Part shown: positions 21,534-32,950 of the stretch, piece by piece
How positions within the stretch are numbered: the first letter of the stretch is position 1
Layout of the letters: each line of letters begins with the position of its first letter
Assembly (NCBI GenBank): GCA_039654915.1
Contig: CM077595.1
Span: 50,623,501 to 50,687,500, forward strand
From: Aquilaria yunnanensis
Lineage: Eukaryota > Streptophyta > Magnoliopsida > Malvales > Thymelaeaceae
Reading direction: 5' to 3'
DNA: 64,000 nt
Notes under the pieces: model-generated
The model's database searches: none
The model's input: the letters and a program-made list of their open reading frames with translations, nothing else
Told to the model about the DNA's origin: nothing
Made by a program: the position numbers and the translations under genes

Positions 21534-22958
21534 AATTGTGTTAGTATTGTGCCCAAAAAGCCAATCATGAGATGATTGTATTTTGCACATTGAGTCATGA
21601 TATTTTATTGAGGCATTAATCCAGCAATTTTGTTTGTTGTTTTGTTTCTGCGTAACGTAATAAACATAATTGTAACCCTAGAATAATGATATTCTTAAAC
21701 GTCCCTAGTATAGTATTATTGTGGAGCGGGTTGCAATAATACATAATGACTAGCATATGTGGAGACTAATATGAGATATGTAGTCTACATATGGGTACAA
21801 GTTGGAGAACTTGTGTACTGGACCGACCCACCATGAGAACACTTCATGGATCGTTATATGAGTGTCATAAGTGATTCTCATAGTGATCATGGTATATGTA
21901 GTCCTTCGACCTAAGATCATCAAGGTTCCCTACATGTGAGTCACATACTTTGATACTTTCCTTTGTTGCTCGTAACTGAGTGAACTTGAAGGAGGTCATT
22001 GGGTATGTCACATATCATGCGGAGGGATTTGTATGATCAAGATGGGATTTGTCCCTCCTATGTAACGGGAGTGATATCTTTGGGCCCCTTGATAGAGTGA
22101 GACTTAGAAAATGCATGGCCATGCTCCGATGAGTTGATATATGATATCAATGTCATCAGTTTAAGTTAGTCTACTCGGTAATCAAGAAACCAAAGATTGG
22201 GCTATACGAGAGTGACACATTCCATGTCTCGTGCTTAGTCTTGATATCTTGGACAAAGGGACAATGGCATATATCGGTGATGATCATAAAGGTTTAGTCG
22301 ATTCACCGACAATCTTGTCACTTGGGTAGCAATGATGTGTTGCTAGACACCGCTCATTGCTTATGATCATAAATGTGATTTATGATCGTTGCCAATATGG
22401 CAAGAGCCTATTGGGTCGCACACATAGAGCTATTTGGATCATTAGAGTGCATGGGCTAATTATTTGGGTTATGGTTTCACTGTAATTTCGTATTAATAAT
22501 GGGCCAAGGAGTTGAGCCATTATTAAGCCCGAAATTAATTCCTAATTGGATTAGGGCTTTGAAACCCATTAGGCCTGGAAGTTGAGTCTCACTATAAATA
22601 CAACTTTTAAGTGAGAAATTCGTAGGTCTCCTTGCCCTAGCCTCCCAAAAGGACAGCCACACTCTTCTCTTGCAATTCCTTGGAGGACGCAAGCTAGCAC
22701 TGCGAGCGCAAGAGAAACGCATCTGCCGGGACGTGGTGGAAGCGTGGTGATCCCGAGAGGCTCGTGTGGATACCATAGAGAGCCTGAACACGTCAACTGT
22801 TCAGGTTTTGTGATTCGACTCTACAGTTGAGTGAGAGATCTCAACCGAAAATTAGGTATGAAATTTTCGAACACCCGGTTTACCCCGTTTCACTTGGATC
22901 CTGGAGGGTTTCGGTTAAATTCCGCTGCGTTGTTTGGCTCCCGAAACCCAACAAATTG
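21534..22958 (+). mobile_element. Angela-like copia solo LTR H with TSD
   Basis: LTR 21539-22953 (1415 bp), duplication aattg at 21534-21538 and 22954-22958. The undisturbed target is visible in the chromovirus 3' LTR near 39885 ('ggtaattgtaccatgag'). It shares the 'ctagtatagtattattg' variant with copy I, so it is a close sister. No internal region: a solo LTR. Confidence 0.94.
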
Positions 22959-24667
22959 TACCATGAGCAAGCCTTATAGATGATTGGAAGGTAATATAGT
23001 GAATAAAATGTTGGGTAACCCATACGTATGTGAAAGTGAGCATCATGGCCGAAAGCTTGATTTAGAGTGAAATGGTGCATTTCACTTGGTTACTTGGCAA
23101 TAATGCCATGCATGATGTTCATTGGTGATTAGAATGTCATGTGGAATGACAGAATGATGGGCAGTACATATATGGACATATTGGACACTTTGGCCGAGGG
23201 CTAAAGTGTGTGCATTCTAGTGTTCTTCAATTGAGTCATGGTAGTTTAATCCATGGATGGGTATAATGATGCCTATATGTTGTCATGCTAGGCATTGGGA
23301 TTGAAGAGCACATGGACATTTGAAACTTGGTTGAGACCGAGAGCTATTTGAGGTAGGGTTCACTGGCACTTGACTTTGCTTGGTAATGTACACCATGATT
23401 CAAGTGTCTAGAGTGGCTAAGTGATGGTTAAATGTGCCATATGACCTTAGTTGCTTGATGGGCTTAATGCTTATACTTGGTTGTTTTGTTGATTAGCTAA
23501 TTAACTATGGTGCATGTACTAGAAATGCAAGTAAATGTGGCCTATTTGCTTGGCATTTTGGGAGCTCCAAATGGAAATGGTGTATTGGTAAGTTGGTGTG
23601 CAAGAAATGCACATGGGTACATGTATGGCTTATATGGCCGAGAGTAACATTGTGGAGTGTGTGTGTGTACTTGTGTGCTTTGGTGTTTCCTTGTGCATGC
23701 TAACCCCACTTATGAAATATTTGACTTATTTATATGTCTTGTATATGTATATGCCTATTTTTCTTGTCTTGGTGTTTGTTTTGCAGGTTGAGCTAACTAG
23801 TGGGAGCTTAAGCTTTGAGTGATTACTCAGCTGAACTAAATAGACTCAATATGAGTTGCATATGTTTTAAGTGAATCCTACTGAGTTAAATGCTCACTGC
23901 CCATCCTTTATTTTTCAGGCAAGGATATTCGGCCTGAGTAGTGCTAAGCTGCCTTGTGTGTGTGCTTAGTGTTTATTTGCTTAGTTACCAAGGTATGTGC
24001 CAATGTGTGCTTGGCGTAGCATTTTGGTTTCATTACAAGTCTTATTTACCTATGGTTGGCCGAGACTTATGTTTTAAGTTTGCAGGCTGTAGAGTGGGAA
24101 CTGTCTAGGAGAGCATGGATACTTGGACTTTAGCTCTGATTGTGGTATTCACCTTTATGACCATGAATATGGCCATAGGTTTGGTGTTGCAGTGTGTACT
24201 TCTGTATGGTATTCTCAAGGTTTTGTTTGACCATTAGGAGTATGGTCTCAGGTTGTATGTAACTTGGCATGAACAACTTATGGATGCTTGGCATTTATAG
24301 CCATGGTAGATACTAGGTAGACTACCATTTTGATTTGTACATATATGTAGTCTTGGATACCTAGTTTGTGGATGTTCTGGTGGATTTTGGATGCCAAGTT
24401 ATGTATGGACTTATGGATGGCATTATGCTTGCCTAGGTATGCTGGATATTATGGGCCAAAGTTGCCAGATTTATGTGAATGGTTATGGACCTAGTTATGT
24501 GGAACTGTGGTGCATAATGGAATGTACATCAGTAGGCCGAGAGCATCATGCATTTTTACTTGTTGTTTTCAGAAATCTAAACCAACCTTGTGGGCTTCTT
24601 GGTTGCCATATAGTTAGTACACTTGATGCACACCATGTATGCACTTAAATTGCATTTAAGTGTTGCC

Positions 24668-26083
24668 TGTTAGTATTGTGCCCAAAAAGCCAATCATGAG
24701 ATGATTGTATTTTTGCACATTGAGTCATGATATTTTATTGAGGCATTAATCCAGCAATTTTGTTTGTTGTTTTGTTTCTGCGTAACGTAATAAACATAAT
24801 TGTAACCCTAGAATAATGATATTCTTAAACGTCCCTAGTATAGTATTATTGTGGAGCGGGTTGCAATAATACATAATGACTAGCATATGTGGAGACTAAT
24901 ATGAGATATGTAGTCTACATATGGGTACAAGTTGGAGAACTTGTGTACTGGACCGACCCACCATGAGAACACTTCATGGATCGTTATATGAGTGTCATAA
25001 GTGATTCTCATAGTGATCATGGTATATGTAGTCCTTCGACCTAAGATCATCAAGGTTCCCTACATGTGAGTCACATACTTTGATACTTTCCTTTGTTGCT
25101 CGTAACTGAGTGAACTTGAAGGAGGTCATTGGGTATGTCACATATCATGCGGAGGGATTTGTATGATCAAGATGGGATTTGTCCCTCCTATGTAACGGGA
25201 GTGATATCTTTGGGCCCCTTGATAGAGTGAGACTTAGAAAATGCATGGCCATGCTCCGATGAGTTGATATATGATATCAATGTCATCAGTTTAAGTTAGT
25301 CTACTCGGTAATCAAGAAACCAAAGATTGGGCTATACGAGAGTGACACATTCCATGTCTCGTGCTTAGTCTTGATATCTTGGACAAAGGGACAATGGCAT
25401 ATATCGGTGATGATCATAAAGGTTTAGTCGATTCACCGACAATCTTGTCACTTGGGTAGCAATGATGTGTTGCTAGACACCGCTCATTGCTTATGATTAT
25501 AAATGTGATTTATGATCATTGCCAACATGGCAAGAGCCTATTGGGTCGCACACGTAGAGCTATTTGGATCATTAGAGTGCATGGGCTAATTATTTGGGTT
25601 ATGGTTTCACTTTAATTTCGTATTAATAATGGGCCAAGGAGTTGAGCCATTATTAAGCCCGAAATTAAATCCTAATTGGATTAGGGCTTTGAAACCCATT
25701 AGGCCTGGAAGTTGAGTCTCACTATAAATACAACTTTTAAGTGAGAAATTCGCAGGTCTCCTTGCCCTAGCCTCCCAAAAGGACAGCCACACTCTTCTCT
25801 TGCAATTCCTTGGAGGACGCAAGCTAGCACTGCGAGCGCAAGAGAAACGCATCTGCCGGGACGTGGTGGAAGCGTGGTGATCCCGAGAGGCTCGTGTGGA
25901 TACCATAGAGAGCCTGAACACGTCAACTGTTCAGGTTTTGTGATTCGACTCTATAGTTGAGTGAGAGATCTCAACCGAAAATTAGGTATGAAATTTTCGA
26001 ACACCCGGTTTACCCCGTTTCACTTGGATCCTGGAGGGTTTCGGTTAAATTCCGCTGCGCTGTTTGGCTCCCGAAACCCAACA
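24668..26083 (+). repeat. Copia I 5' LTR
   Basis: TGTTAGTATTG...AAACCCAACA, 1416 bp. It carries the promoter (TATA at 25723-25730) and repeats at 31535-32950 with a single mismatch. Confidence 0.95.
25723..25730 (+). promoter_or_regulatory. TATA box of copia I
   Basis: 'cactataaatacaact' in the LTR, conserved in nearly all copies of the family here. Transcription is expected to start about 30 bp downstream, making U3 about 1.08 kb. Confidence 0.6.
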
Positions 26084-27568
26084 GTGGTATCAGAGCTACT
26101 GGTGAAACCCTAAATCGGGATTGAGTGTTGAATCGCATGATGCTATGTCTTCGATTGGTTTTCGGCCATGATTAATTAGATTGATTCATGATGCATGAAA
26201 CCGGAATTCGTAATGAACATATGAGATATATGAAGAAACGACACAAATTGGTTAATGAGATTAACCGAAATTGATAGGTATGAGATACCTATATGGATTA
26301 GGATTCTTGCAATAGTTGCAAAAACCCTAGGTTTGTTCGGATTCGGCCTGTTCGGGCACCGAAAGTAAGGTATTTTTGGTGGCTCGAATGGAGGAGTCTC
26401 GGGTGCCTACTTTCTCGAAATAGAAGATTTCGGGCTAAGCAATTGTAAGACAATTTTTTGCGCCGGGGGGCGCTGCCCCCCACGCCCCCCGCGGAACCAC
26501 CGCCCGCTGACCGGCCAGCGGGACCGCCGTATGCGAAGCGCCACATAAATAAAAACTGGTTAATCAACACGCGAAAATTGGCATGCATCTTTGTTGAATG
26601 AGATTTCACATGATATGCTGATTGGTGTTTGAAGCATGGTGCATGGTTATAGCCCTTGATTGGTTGTACTTGTAAATACGGCCTGCGAGTCGTGCCTTTT
26701 CTTATCACTCTCATTGTACATTCTCTTCCCACCTTACTCCCCTCGAATGTAACTCGAGGTTTCTATTATTGATGTAATGGTGCATTATGGGGTCGTCCAA
26801 GGTGGTATGTCCAAGGAGGTGACAACAAAAAGGCAGCCAAGAAAGGAAGAGAAGGAGCTTGTGAAGACTCTTTTCTTTTCTTAGGCTTTTATGATATTCT
26901 CATTGGCTTGAGAATATCACATAGTTTGGGCTATAACCATGTCACGTTTATTTCTTGTAAGCATGAGATGCATGTTTTATATTTGTATATGATGCATGTA
27001 TAAAACAACCGGAGATAACAAATTGGTGAGATCAAAAGAAAAATCCCTCAAACAAATATTAAGTCATTAAATGTGATGCCTTCCAAATGTTGGCACTCGT
27101 CAAGACCTTGATCAACATTAGGTGGGTTTGCCAAAGCAAAGCACCTATGTTCATCTTGGTAAGGCGCGATGGGATAATAGTGATATCCAAACTGCTAACT
27201 TTGGGTTCGACTTAACTAAGTCATCCTAATAGGATTAGGGACTTAGAGGCATAGAGTTGGGCTTAAGTTCATGAGATGAGCTTGGACAAGTGTTGTTCAC
27301 CCAACTATCCAAGAGTTGCATAAGATGCAATTGGCAATGAGTTGCCTACCTAAATAGCTGTAACTTGAGAGAAAAGCCAAAGCTGACTCAGGTTGTGGTC
27401 AAATATGGATCTTGGCCCGCTAGAATACCTTAGCGCCGAGGTGTTCCGAAATAATACCGAGGGTTATTATTTTGAGGAAAATAGTGGGAGTATCGTTTAA
27501 TAAAAGTCCTTATTAAATGAATTAAAATACATGACTCTTACACTGCATATTTACTGTTGTAGATAACC
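26084..27568 (+). other. Copia I 5' leader with two GC-rich hairpins
   Basis: 1485 nt between LTR and gag ATG with no supported protein. It holds two perfect hairpins: 26465-26481 (ggggggc-gct-gcccccc) and 26503-26522 (cccgctg-accggc-cagcggg), in otherwise AT-rich sequence. The block is recognisable in the leaders of D and E and damaged in B. The position between primer site and gag is where retroelements usually keep dimerisation/packaging signals; that role is inference. Confidence 0.7.
26085..26096 (+). promoter_or_regulatory. Primer-binding site of copia I
   Basis: TGGTATCAGAGC, one base after the LTR, complementary to the 3' end of plant initiator Met-tRNA. It would prime minus-strand cDNA. 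Confidence 0.92.
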
Positions 27569-30500
27569 ATGGCACAAAACACATCGACACTTTCATTGCG
27601 ATCGATCCTTGAGAAGGAAAAACTGAATGGGACCAACTTTCTCAAATGGTACCGAAACTTGAGGATAGTCCTCAAACAAGAGAGAAAGGCATATGTCCTA
27701 GAGCAGCCCATTCCGAATGAGCCTGCTGCCACTGCTCCAAGAGCTGAAAGGGATGCTCACAAGAGGCATTCTGATGATGCTTTGGATGTTGCATGCCTCA
27801 TGCTTATTACCATGGAATCTGAGCTTCAGAAGCAACATGAGAACATGGGGGCGTTCGATATGATCGAACATCTCAAAATGCTTTTCCAAGAGCAAGCTAG
27901 GCATGAGAGGTTTGAGACCTCTAAGGCATTGTTTCAGTGCAAGATGTCTGAGGGAAGTCCCGTGGGTCCTCATGTGCTCAAGATGATTGGGTACATTGAG
28001 AATCTTGAGAATTTGGGATTTGCTCTTCAGAAAGAGTTGGCTATCGATGTAGTCTTGCAATCGTTGCCTGAAAGCTACAGTCAGTTCGTCATGAACTATA
28101 ACATGAACGACCTAGACAAGTCCCTTCCTGAATTGCTCAACATGTTGAGAACTGCTGAGCAAAACCTTAAGAAGGCTAAGCCCATTTTGATGGTTCAAAA
28201 GGGCAAGGGAAAGGGAAAAGCCAACAAGAAGAAGGATAAAGCTAATGGAAAGTCCAATGCTAGTTCTTCTTCAGCTGCACTGAAACCAAAGGGTGGTGTG
28301 GCAAAGGAAGGGGAGTGCTTCCATTGTAAGCAACCTGGACACTGGAAGCGCAACTGCAAGCTCTATCTTGAAGAACTTGCTAAGGAAAAGGGAAGTAAGA
28401 CTTCCACTTCAGGTATTTTTGTTATAGAGGCTAACTTTTCTACTTCCTCATCTTGGGTATTGGATACTGGATGTGGATCTCACATTTGTGCAAATGTGCA
28501 GGATCTAAGTAGAAGTAGAAGATTGGCCCGAGGTGAAGTGGACCTACGTGTTGGAAATGGAGCAAGGGTTGCTGCCTTAGCCGTAGGGACTTATGTTCTC
28601 ACTTTACCTAGTGGATTAGTTTTAGAATTAGACAACTGCTACTTTGTGCCTACTATTAGTAGAAATTTGATTTCTGTTTCTTGTTTGGACAAGAAAGGTT
28701 TTTCATTTATAATAAAGGACAAATGTTGTTCTATTTATTTGAATGAAATCTTTTATGGTAGTGCTCAACTTAGCAATGGGTTGTATGTTCTAGACCTTGA
28801 AGATCCAATCTATAATGTGAATACCAAGAAGGTCAGATTAAATGATTCAAACTTGACCTATCTCTGGCACTGTCGCTTGGGCCATATAAATGAGACCCGC
28901 ATATCCAAGCTCCATAAGGATGGACTCTTGGACTCATTTGATTTTGAATCATATGAGACATGTGAGTCATGTTTGTTGGGCAAGATGACCAAAGCCCCAT
29001 TCACAGGGCAAAGTGAAAGGGCTAATGACTTACTAGGACTCATACATAGTGATGTATGTGGCCCTATGTCTACACAAGCTAGAGGAGGTTTCCAATACTT
29101 CATTACTTTCACTGATGACTTCAGCAGATATGGCTATGTGTATCTTATGAGACACAAGTCAGAATCCTTTGAAAAGTTCAAAGAATTCAAGAATGAAGTA
29201 GAGAATCAACTCGGGAAGAGTATCAAAGTGCTTCGATCAGATCGAGGTGGAGAGTACTTGGATCGAGAATTCCTTGACTATCTGAAGGAGTGTGGTATAA
29301 TATCACAACTCACTCCACCAGGTACACCTCAATGGAATGGTGTTTCTGAAAGGAGAAATCGAACTCTGTTAGACATGGTTCGCTCCATGATGAGTCAAGC
29401 TGACCTTCCAAACTCCTTTTGGGGACATGCTCTAGAAACAGCCGCTTTTACACTAAACCGAGTTCCATCTAAATCGGTTCAAAAGACACCATATGAGATA
29501 TGGAGTGGGAGGCGTCCCAATTTGTCTTTTATGAAGATTTGGGGCTGTGACGCTTATGTAAAACGTCAATCCTCTAACAAACTAGGGCCCAAATCTCAAA
29601 AATGTCTTTTTGTTGGGTATCCCAAAGAAACAAAGGGTTACTATTTCTACAATCCCTCTGAGCAAAAAGTGTTTGTTGCTCGAACTGGTGTTCTTTTGGA
29701 GAAAGAGTTTATCTCTAAAGGAACTAGTGGGAGGAAAGTAGAACTTGAAGAAATTCAAGAACAACAAGAAGACATCGAACCTGAAATGGAACCTGAACAG
29801 ACACCACAAGATGTTGTGGTTCAAGAGTCTGTTCCTGTAGCACAAAGCCCACGTAGGACTGGTAGGATTCGGCGTGAGCCCGAGAGATATGGATTTCTCG
29901 TGACTCACACCGGTGATGTGATGCTCATGGATCAAGATGAGCCCACAACCTACCAACAAGCTATGTCGGGGCCTGACTCTGAGAAGTGGCTAATGGCCAT
30001 GAAATCCGAGATGGAATCCATGTATGAAAACCAAGTATGGACTTTGGTTGACCCACCTGAAGGGGTAAAACCTATAGGGTGCAAATGGGTTTTCAAGAAG
30101 AAAACTGACATGGATGGTAATGTGATTACCTTTAAGGGAAGATTGGTTGCAAAAGGTTTCAAGCAAATTCATGGTATTGACTATGATGAAACTTTTTCAC
30201 CAGTTGCTATGCTTAAATCCATCCGAATTTTGTTTGCTATTGCTGCACACTATGATTATGAGATATGGCAAATGGATGTCAAAACTGCATTCCTAAATGG
30301 AAAGCTACTTGAGGATGTGTACATGACACAGCCTGAGGGTTTTGTCACTCCTGGGAATGCCAATAAAGTGTGCAAATTGCAAAGGTCCATTTATGGACTG
30401 AAGCAAGCTTCTCGAAGTTGGAATCTTCGTTTTGATGATGCAATCAAAGAGTTTGGTTTTATCAAAAATGAAGATGAACCTTGTGTCTACAAGAAGGTTA

Positions 30501-31540
30501 GTGGGAGCGCTATTGTCTTCTTGGTGTTGTATGTAGATGACATACTACTCATCGGGAATGACATTCCTGAGCTACAGTCTGTGAAGACTTGGCTAGGGAA
30601 ATGTTTCTCTATGAAGGACTTGGGTAAAGCAGCCTATGTGTTAGGCATCAGGATCTATAGAGATAGATCTAGAAAGCTTCTTGGCCTAAGTCAAAGTACA
30701 TATATTGACAAGGTGCTAAAGAGGTTTAGCATGCAAGATTCCAAGAAAGGATTCTTGCCCATGTCACATGGTATCACTCTTTCTAGATCTCAGTGTCCGA
30801 GTACAACCGAGGAGAGAGAGCGCATGAGTAAGATTCCATATGCCTCAGCAATTGGATCTATCATGTATGCCATGATATGTACTCGTCCCGATGTCTCATA
30901 TGCTTTGAGCATGACGAGTAGGTACCAATCGAACCCCGGTGAAAGTCACTGGACAGCTGTTAAGAACATCCTTAAGTACTTACGAAGGACTAAGGATGCA
31001 TTCTTGGTCTTTGGAGGTGAAGATGAGCTCGTTGTAAGGGGTTACACCGATGCAAGCTTCCAATCCGATAAGGATGATTTTAGATCGCAATCTGGTTATG
31101 TGTTTTGTATTGGTGGTGGTGCTGTAAGCTGGAAGAGTTCAAAGCAAGAGACAGTAGCTGACTCTACAACAGAATCTGAGTACATTGCCGCCTCTGATGC
31201 TGCGAAGGAGGCAGTTTGGATCAAGAAGTTCATCACTGAACTTGGAGTGGTTCCAAGCATTGTTGACCCGATAGAGCTCTATTGTGACAACAATGGAGCA
31301 ATCGCACAGGCTAAGGAACCTCTATCTCACCAGCGATCCAAACACATACTCCGACGCTATCATCTCATCAGGGAGATCATCGAGAGGGGTGATGTAAGGA
31401 TATGCAGGACTTCGACAGACAGCAACATTGCTGATCCACTGACAAAGCCCCTTACGCAGCAAAAGCATGATAGCCATTCTAGGTCCATCGGTATTAGATA
31501 CATGGATGATTGGCTTTTAGTGCAAGTGGGAGATTGTTAG
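27569..31540 (+). CDS. gag-pol: Copia I gag-pol polyprotein, 1323 aa, intact
   Basis: Single frame for every retrotransposition protein, in Ty1/copia order. Gag residues 1 to about 290 include the CX2CX4HX4C knuckle (C250, C253, H258, C263) that binds RNA. Protease: DTG at 299-301 in 'LDTGCGSH'. Integrase: HHCC finger (H434, H439, C465, C468) and catalytic D495, D558, E594, with the exact D-35-E spacing. RT: 'MDVKTAFLNG' and YVDD at 988-991. RNase H: 'YTDAS' (D1161) and 'SEYIA'. The frame has no separate gag stop, as usual in copia. The start is the first ATG after the leader and is conserved in D, B and E. The stop TAG (31538-31540) lies in the first six bases of the 3' LTR. RT and RNase H motif wording puts it in the Angela lineage (BARE-1 relatives). 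Confidence 0.95.
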   Translation: MAQNTSTLSLRSILEKEKLNGTNFLKWYRNLRIVLKQERKAYVLEQPIPNEPAATAPRAERDAHKRHSDDALDVACLMLITMESELQKQHENMGAFDMIEHLKMLFQEQARHERFETSKALFQCKMSEGSPVGPHVLKMIGYIENLENLGFALQKELAIDVVLQSLPESYSQFVMNYNMNDLDKSLPELLNMLRTAEQNLKKAKPILMVQKGKGKGKANKKKDKANGKSNASSSSAALKPKGGVAKEGECFHCKQPGHWKRNCKLYLEELAKEKGSKTSTSGIFVIEANFSTSSSWVLDTGCGSHICANVQDLSRSRRLARGEVDLRVGNGARVAALAVGTYVLTLPSGLVLELDNCYFVPTISRNLISVSCLDKKGFSFIIKDKCCSIYLNEIFYGSAQLSNGLYVLDLEDPIYNVNTKKVRLNDSNLTYLWHCRLGHINETRISKLHKDGLLDSFDFESYETCESCLLGKMTKAPFTGQSERANDLLGLIHSDVCGPMSTQARGGFQYFITFTDDFSRYGYVYLMRHKSESFEKFKEFKNEVENQLGKSIKVLRSDRGGEYLDREFLDYLKECGIISQLTPPGTPQWNGVSERRNRTLLDMVRSMMSQADLPNSFWGHALETAAFTLNRVPSKSVQKTPYEIWSGRRPNLSFMKIWGCDAYVKRQSSNKLGPKSQKCLFVGYPKETKGYYFYNPSEQKVFVARTGVLLEKEFISKGTSGRKVELEEIQEQQEDIEPEMEPEQTPQDVVVQESVPVAQSPRRTGRIRREPERYGFLVTHTGDVMLMDQDEPTTYQQAMSGPDSEKWLMAMKSEMESMYENQVWTLVDPPEGVKPIGCKWVFKKKTDMDGNVITFKGRLVAKGFKQIHGIDYDETFSPVAMLKSIRILFAIAAHYDYEIWQMDVKTAFLNGKLLEDVYMTQPEGFVTPGNANKVCKLQRSIYGLKQASRSWNLRFDDAIKEFGFIKNEDEPCVYKKVSGSAIVFLVLYVDDILLIGNDIPELQSVKTWLGKCFSMKDLGKAAYVLGIRIYRDRSRKLLGLSQSTYIDKVLKRFSMQDSKKGFLPMSHGITLSRSQCPSTTEERERMSKIPYASAIGSIMYAMICTRPDVSYALSMTSRYQSNPGESHWTAVKNILKYLRRTKDAFLVFGGEDELVVRGYTDASFQSDKDDFRSQSGYVFCIGGGAVSWKSSKQETVADSTTESEYIAASDAAKEAVWIKKFITELGVVPSIVDPIELYCDNNGAIAQAKEPLSHQRSKHILRRYHLIREIIERGDVRICRTSTDSNIADPLTKPLTQQKHDSHSRSIGIRYMDDWLLVQVGDC
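31520..31534 (+). other. Copia I polypurine tract inside the coding frame
   Basis: The purine-rich 'aagtgggagat' directly abuts the 3' LTR TG. It should prime plus-strand DNA, and it also encodes the last residues of RNase H, so the coding frame constrains it. Confidence 0.65.
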
Positions 31541-32950
31541 TATTGTGCCCAAAAAGCCAATCATGAGATGATTGTATTTTTGCACATTGAGTCATGATAT
31601 TTTATTGAGGCATTAATCCAGCAATTTTGTTTGTTGTTTTGTTTCTGCGTAACGTAATAAACATAATTGTAACCCTAGAATAATGATATTCTTAAACGTC
31701 CCTAGTATAGTATTATTGTGGAGCGGGTTGCAATAATACATAATGACTAGCATATGTGGAGACTAATATGAGATATGTAGTCTACATATGGGTACAAGTT
31801 GGAGAACTTGTGTACTGGACCGACCCACCATGAGAACACTTCATGGATCGTTATATGAGTGTCATAAGTGATTCTCATAGTGATCATGGTATATGTAGTC
31901 CTTCGACCTAAGATCATCAAGGTTCCCTACATGTGAGTCACATACTTTGATACTTTCCTTTGTTGCTCGTAACTGAGTGAACTTGAAGGAGGTCATTGGG
32001 TATGTCACATATCATGCGGAGGGATTTGTATGATCAAGATGGGATTTGTCCCTCCTATGTAACGGGAGTGATATCTTTGGGCCCCTTGATAGAGTGAGAC
32101 TTAGAAAATGCATGGCCATGCTCCGATGAGTTGATATATGATATCAATGTCATCAGTTTAAGTTAGTCTACTCGGTAATCAAGAAACCAAAGATTGGGCT
32201 ATACGAGAGTGACACATTCCATGTCTCGTGCTTAGTCTTGATATCTTGGACAAAGGGACAATGGCATATATCGGTGATGATCATAAAGGTTTAGTCGATT
32301 CACCGACAATCTTGTCACTTGGGTAGCAATGATGTGTTGCTAGACACCGCTCATTGCTTATGATTATAAATGTGATTTATGATCATTGCCAACATGGCAA
32401 GAGCCTATTGGGTCGCACACGTAGAGCTATTTGGATCATTAGAGTGCATGGGCTAATTATTTGGGTTATGGTTTCACTTTAATTTCGTATTAATAATGGG
32501 CCAAGGAGTTGAGCCATTATTAAGCCCGAAATTAAATCCTAATTGGATTAGGGCTTTGAAACCCATTAGGCCTGGAAGTTGAGTCTCACTATAAATACAA
32601 CTTTTAAGTGAGAAATTCGCAGGTCTCCTTGCCCTAGCCTCCCAAAAGGACAGCCACACTCTTCTCTTGCAATTCCTTGGAGGACGCAAGCTAGCACTGC
32701 GAGCGCAAGAGAAACGCATCTGCCGGGACGTGGTGGAAGCGTGGTGATCCCGAGAGGCTCGTGTGGATACCATAGAGAGCCTGAACACGTCAACTGTTCA
32801 GGTTTTGTGATTCAACTCTATAGTTGAGTGAGAGATCTCAACCGAAAATTAGGTATGAAATTTTCGAACACCCGGTTTACCCCGTTTCACTTGGATCCTG
32901 GAGGGTTTCGGTTAAATTCCGCTGCGCTGTTTGGCTCCCGAAACCCAACA
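31535..32950 (+). repeat. Copia I 3' LTR
   Basis: 1416 bp, identical to the 5' LTR except A at 32814. It provides the stop codon of the polyprotein at its left edge. Right flank ttgcc. Confidence 0.95.

Noticed and set aside
22477..22796. Overlapping 75- and 104-codon antisense frames inside copia LTR H, repeated in LTRs at 25607, 32474, 48232, 50305, 56523 and 63386
   Set aside because: They recur only because the LTR itself recurs. No domain is recognisable, they lie across the TATA and expected start-site area, and no promoter is seen for them.
23598..23822. 74-codon frame in the chromovirus 5' LTR, identical at 40520-40744
   Set aside because: Identity simply reflects LTR duplication; no start context, domain or homologue that I recognise.
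26298..26732. 144-codon antisense frame in copia leaders (also 42039, 57324, and plus strand 13099)
   Set aside because: It spans the GC hairpins and primer-proximal leader, and reading frames differ in length between copies through indels that are not multiples of three. It behaves as non-coding RNA.
29582..29959. 125-codon minus-strand frame opposite copia pol, present in I, B and E
   Set aside because: Shadow of the strongly conserved sense frame; no independent signal.
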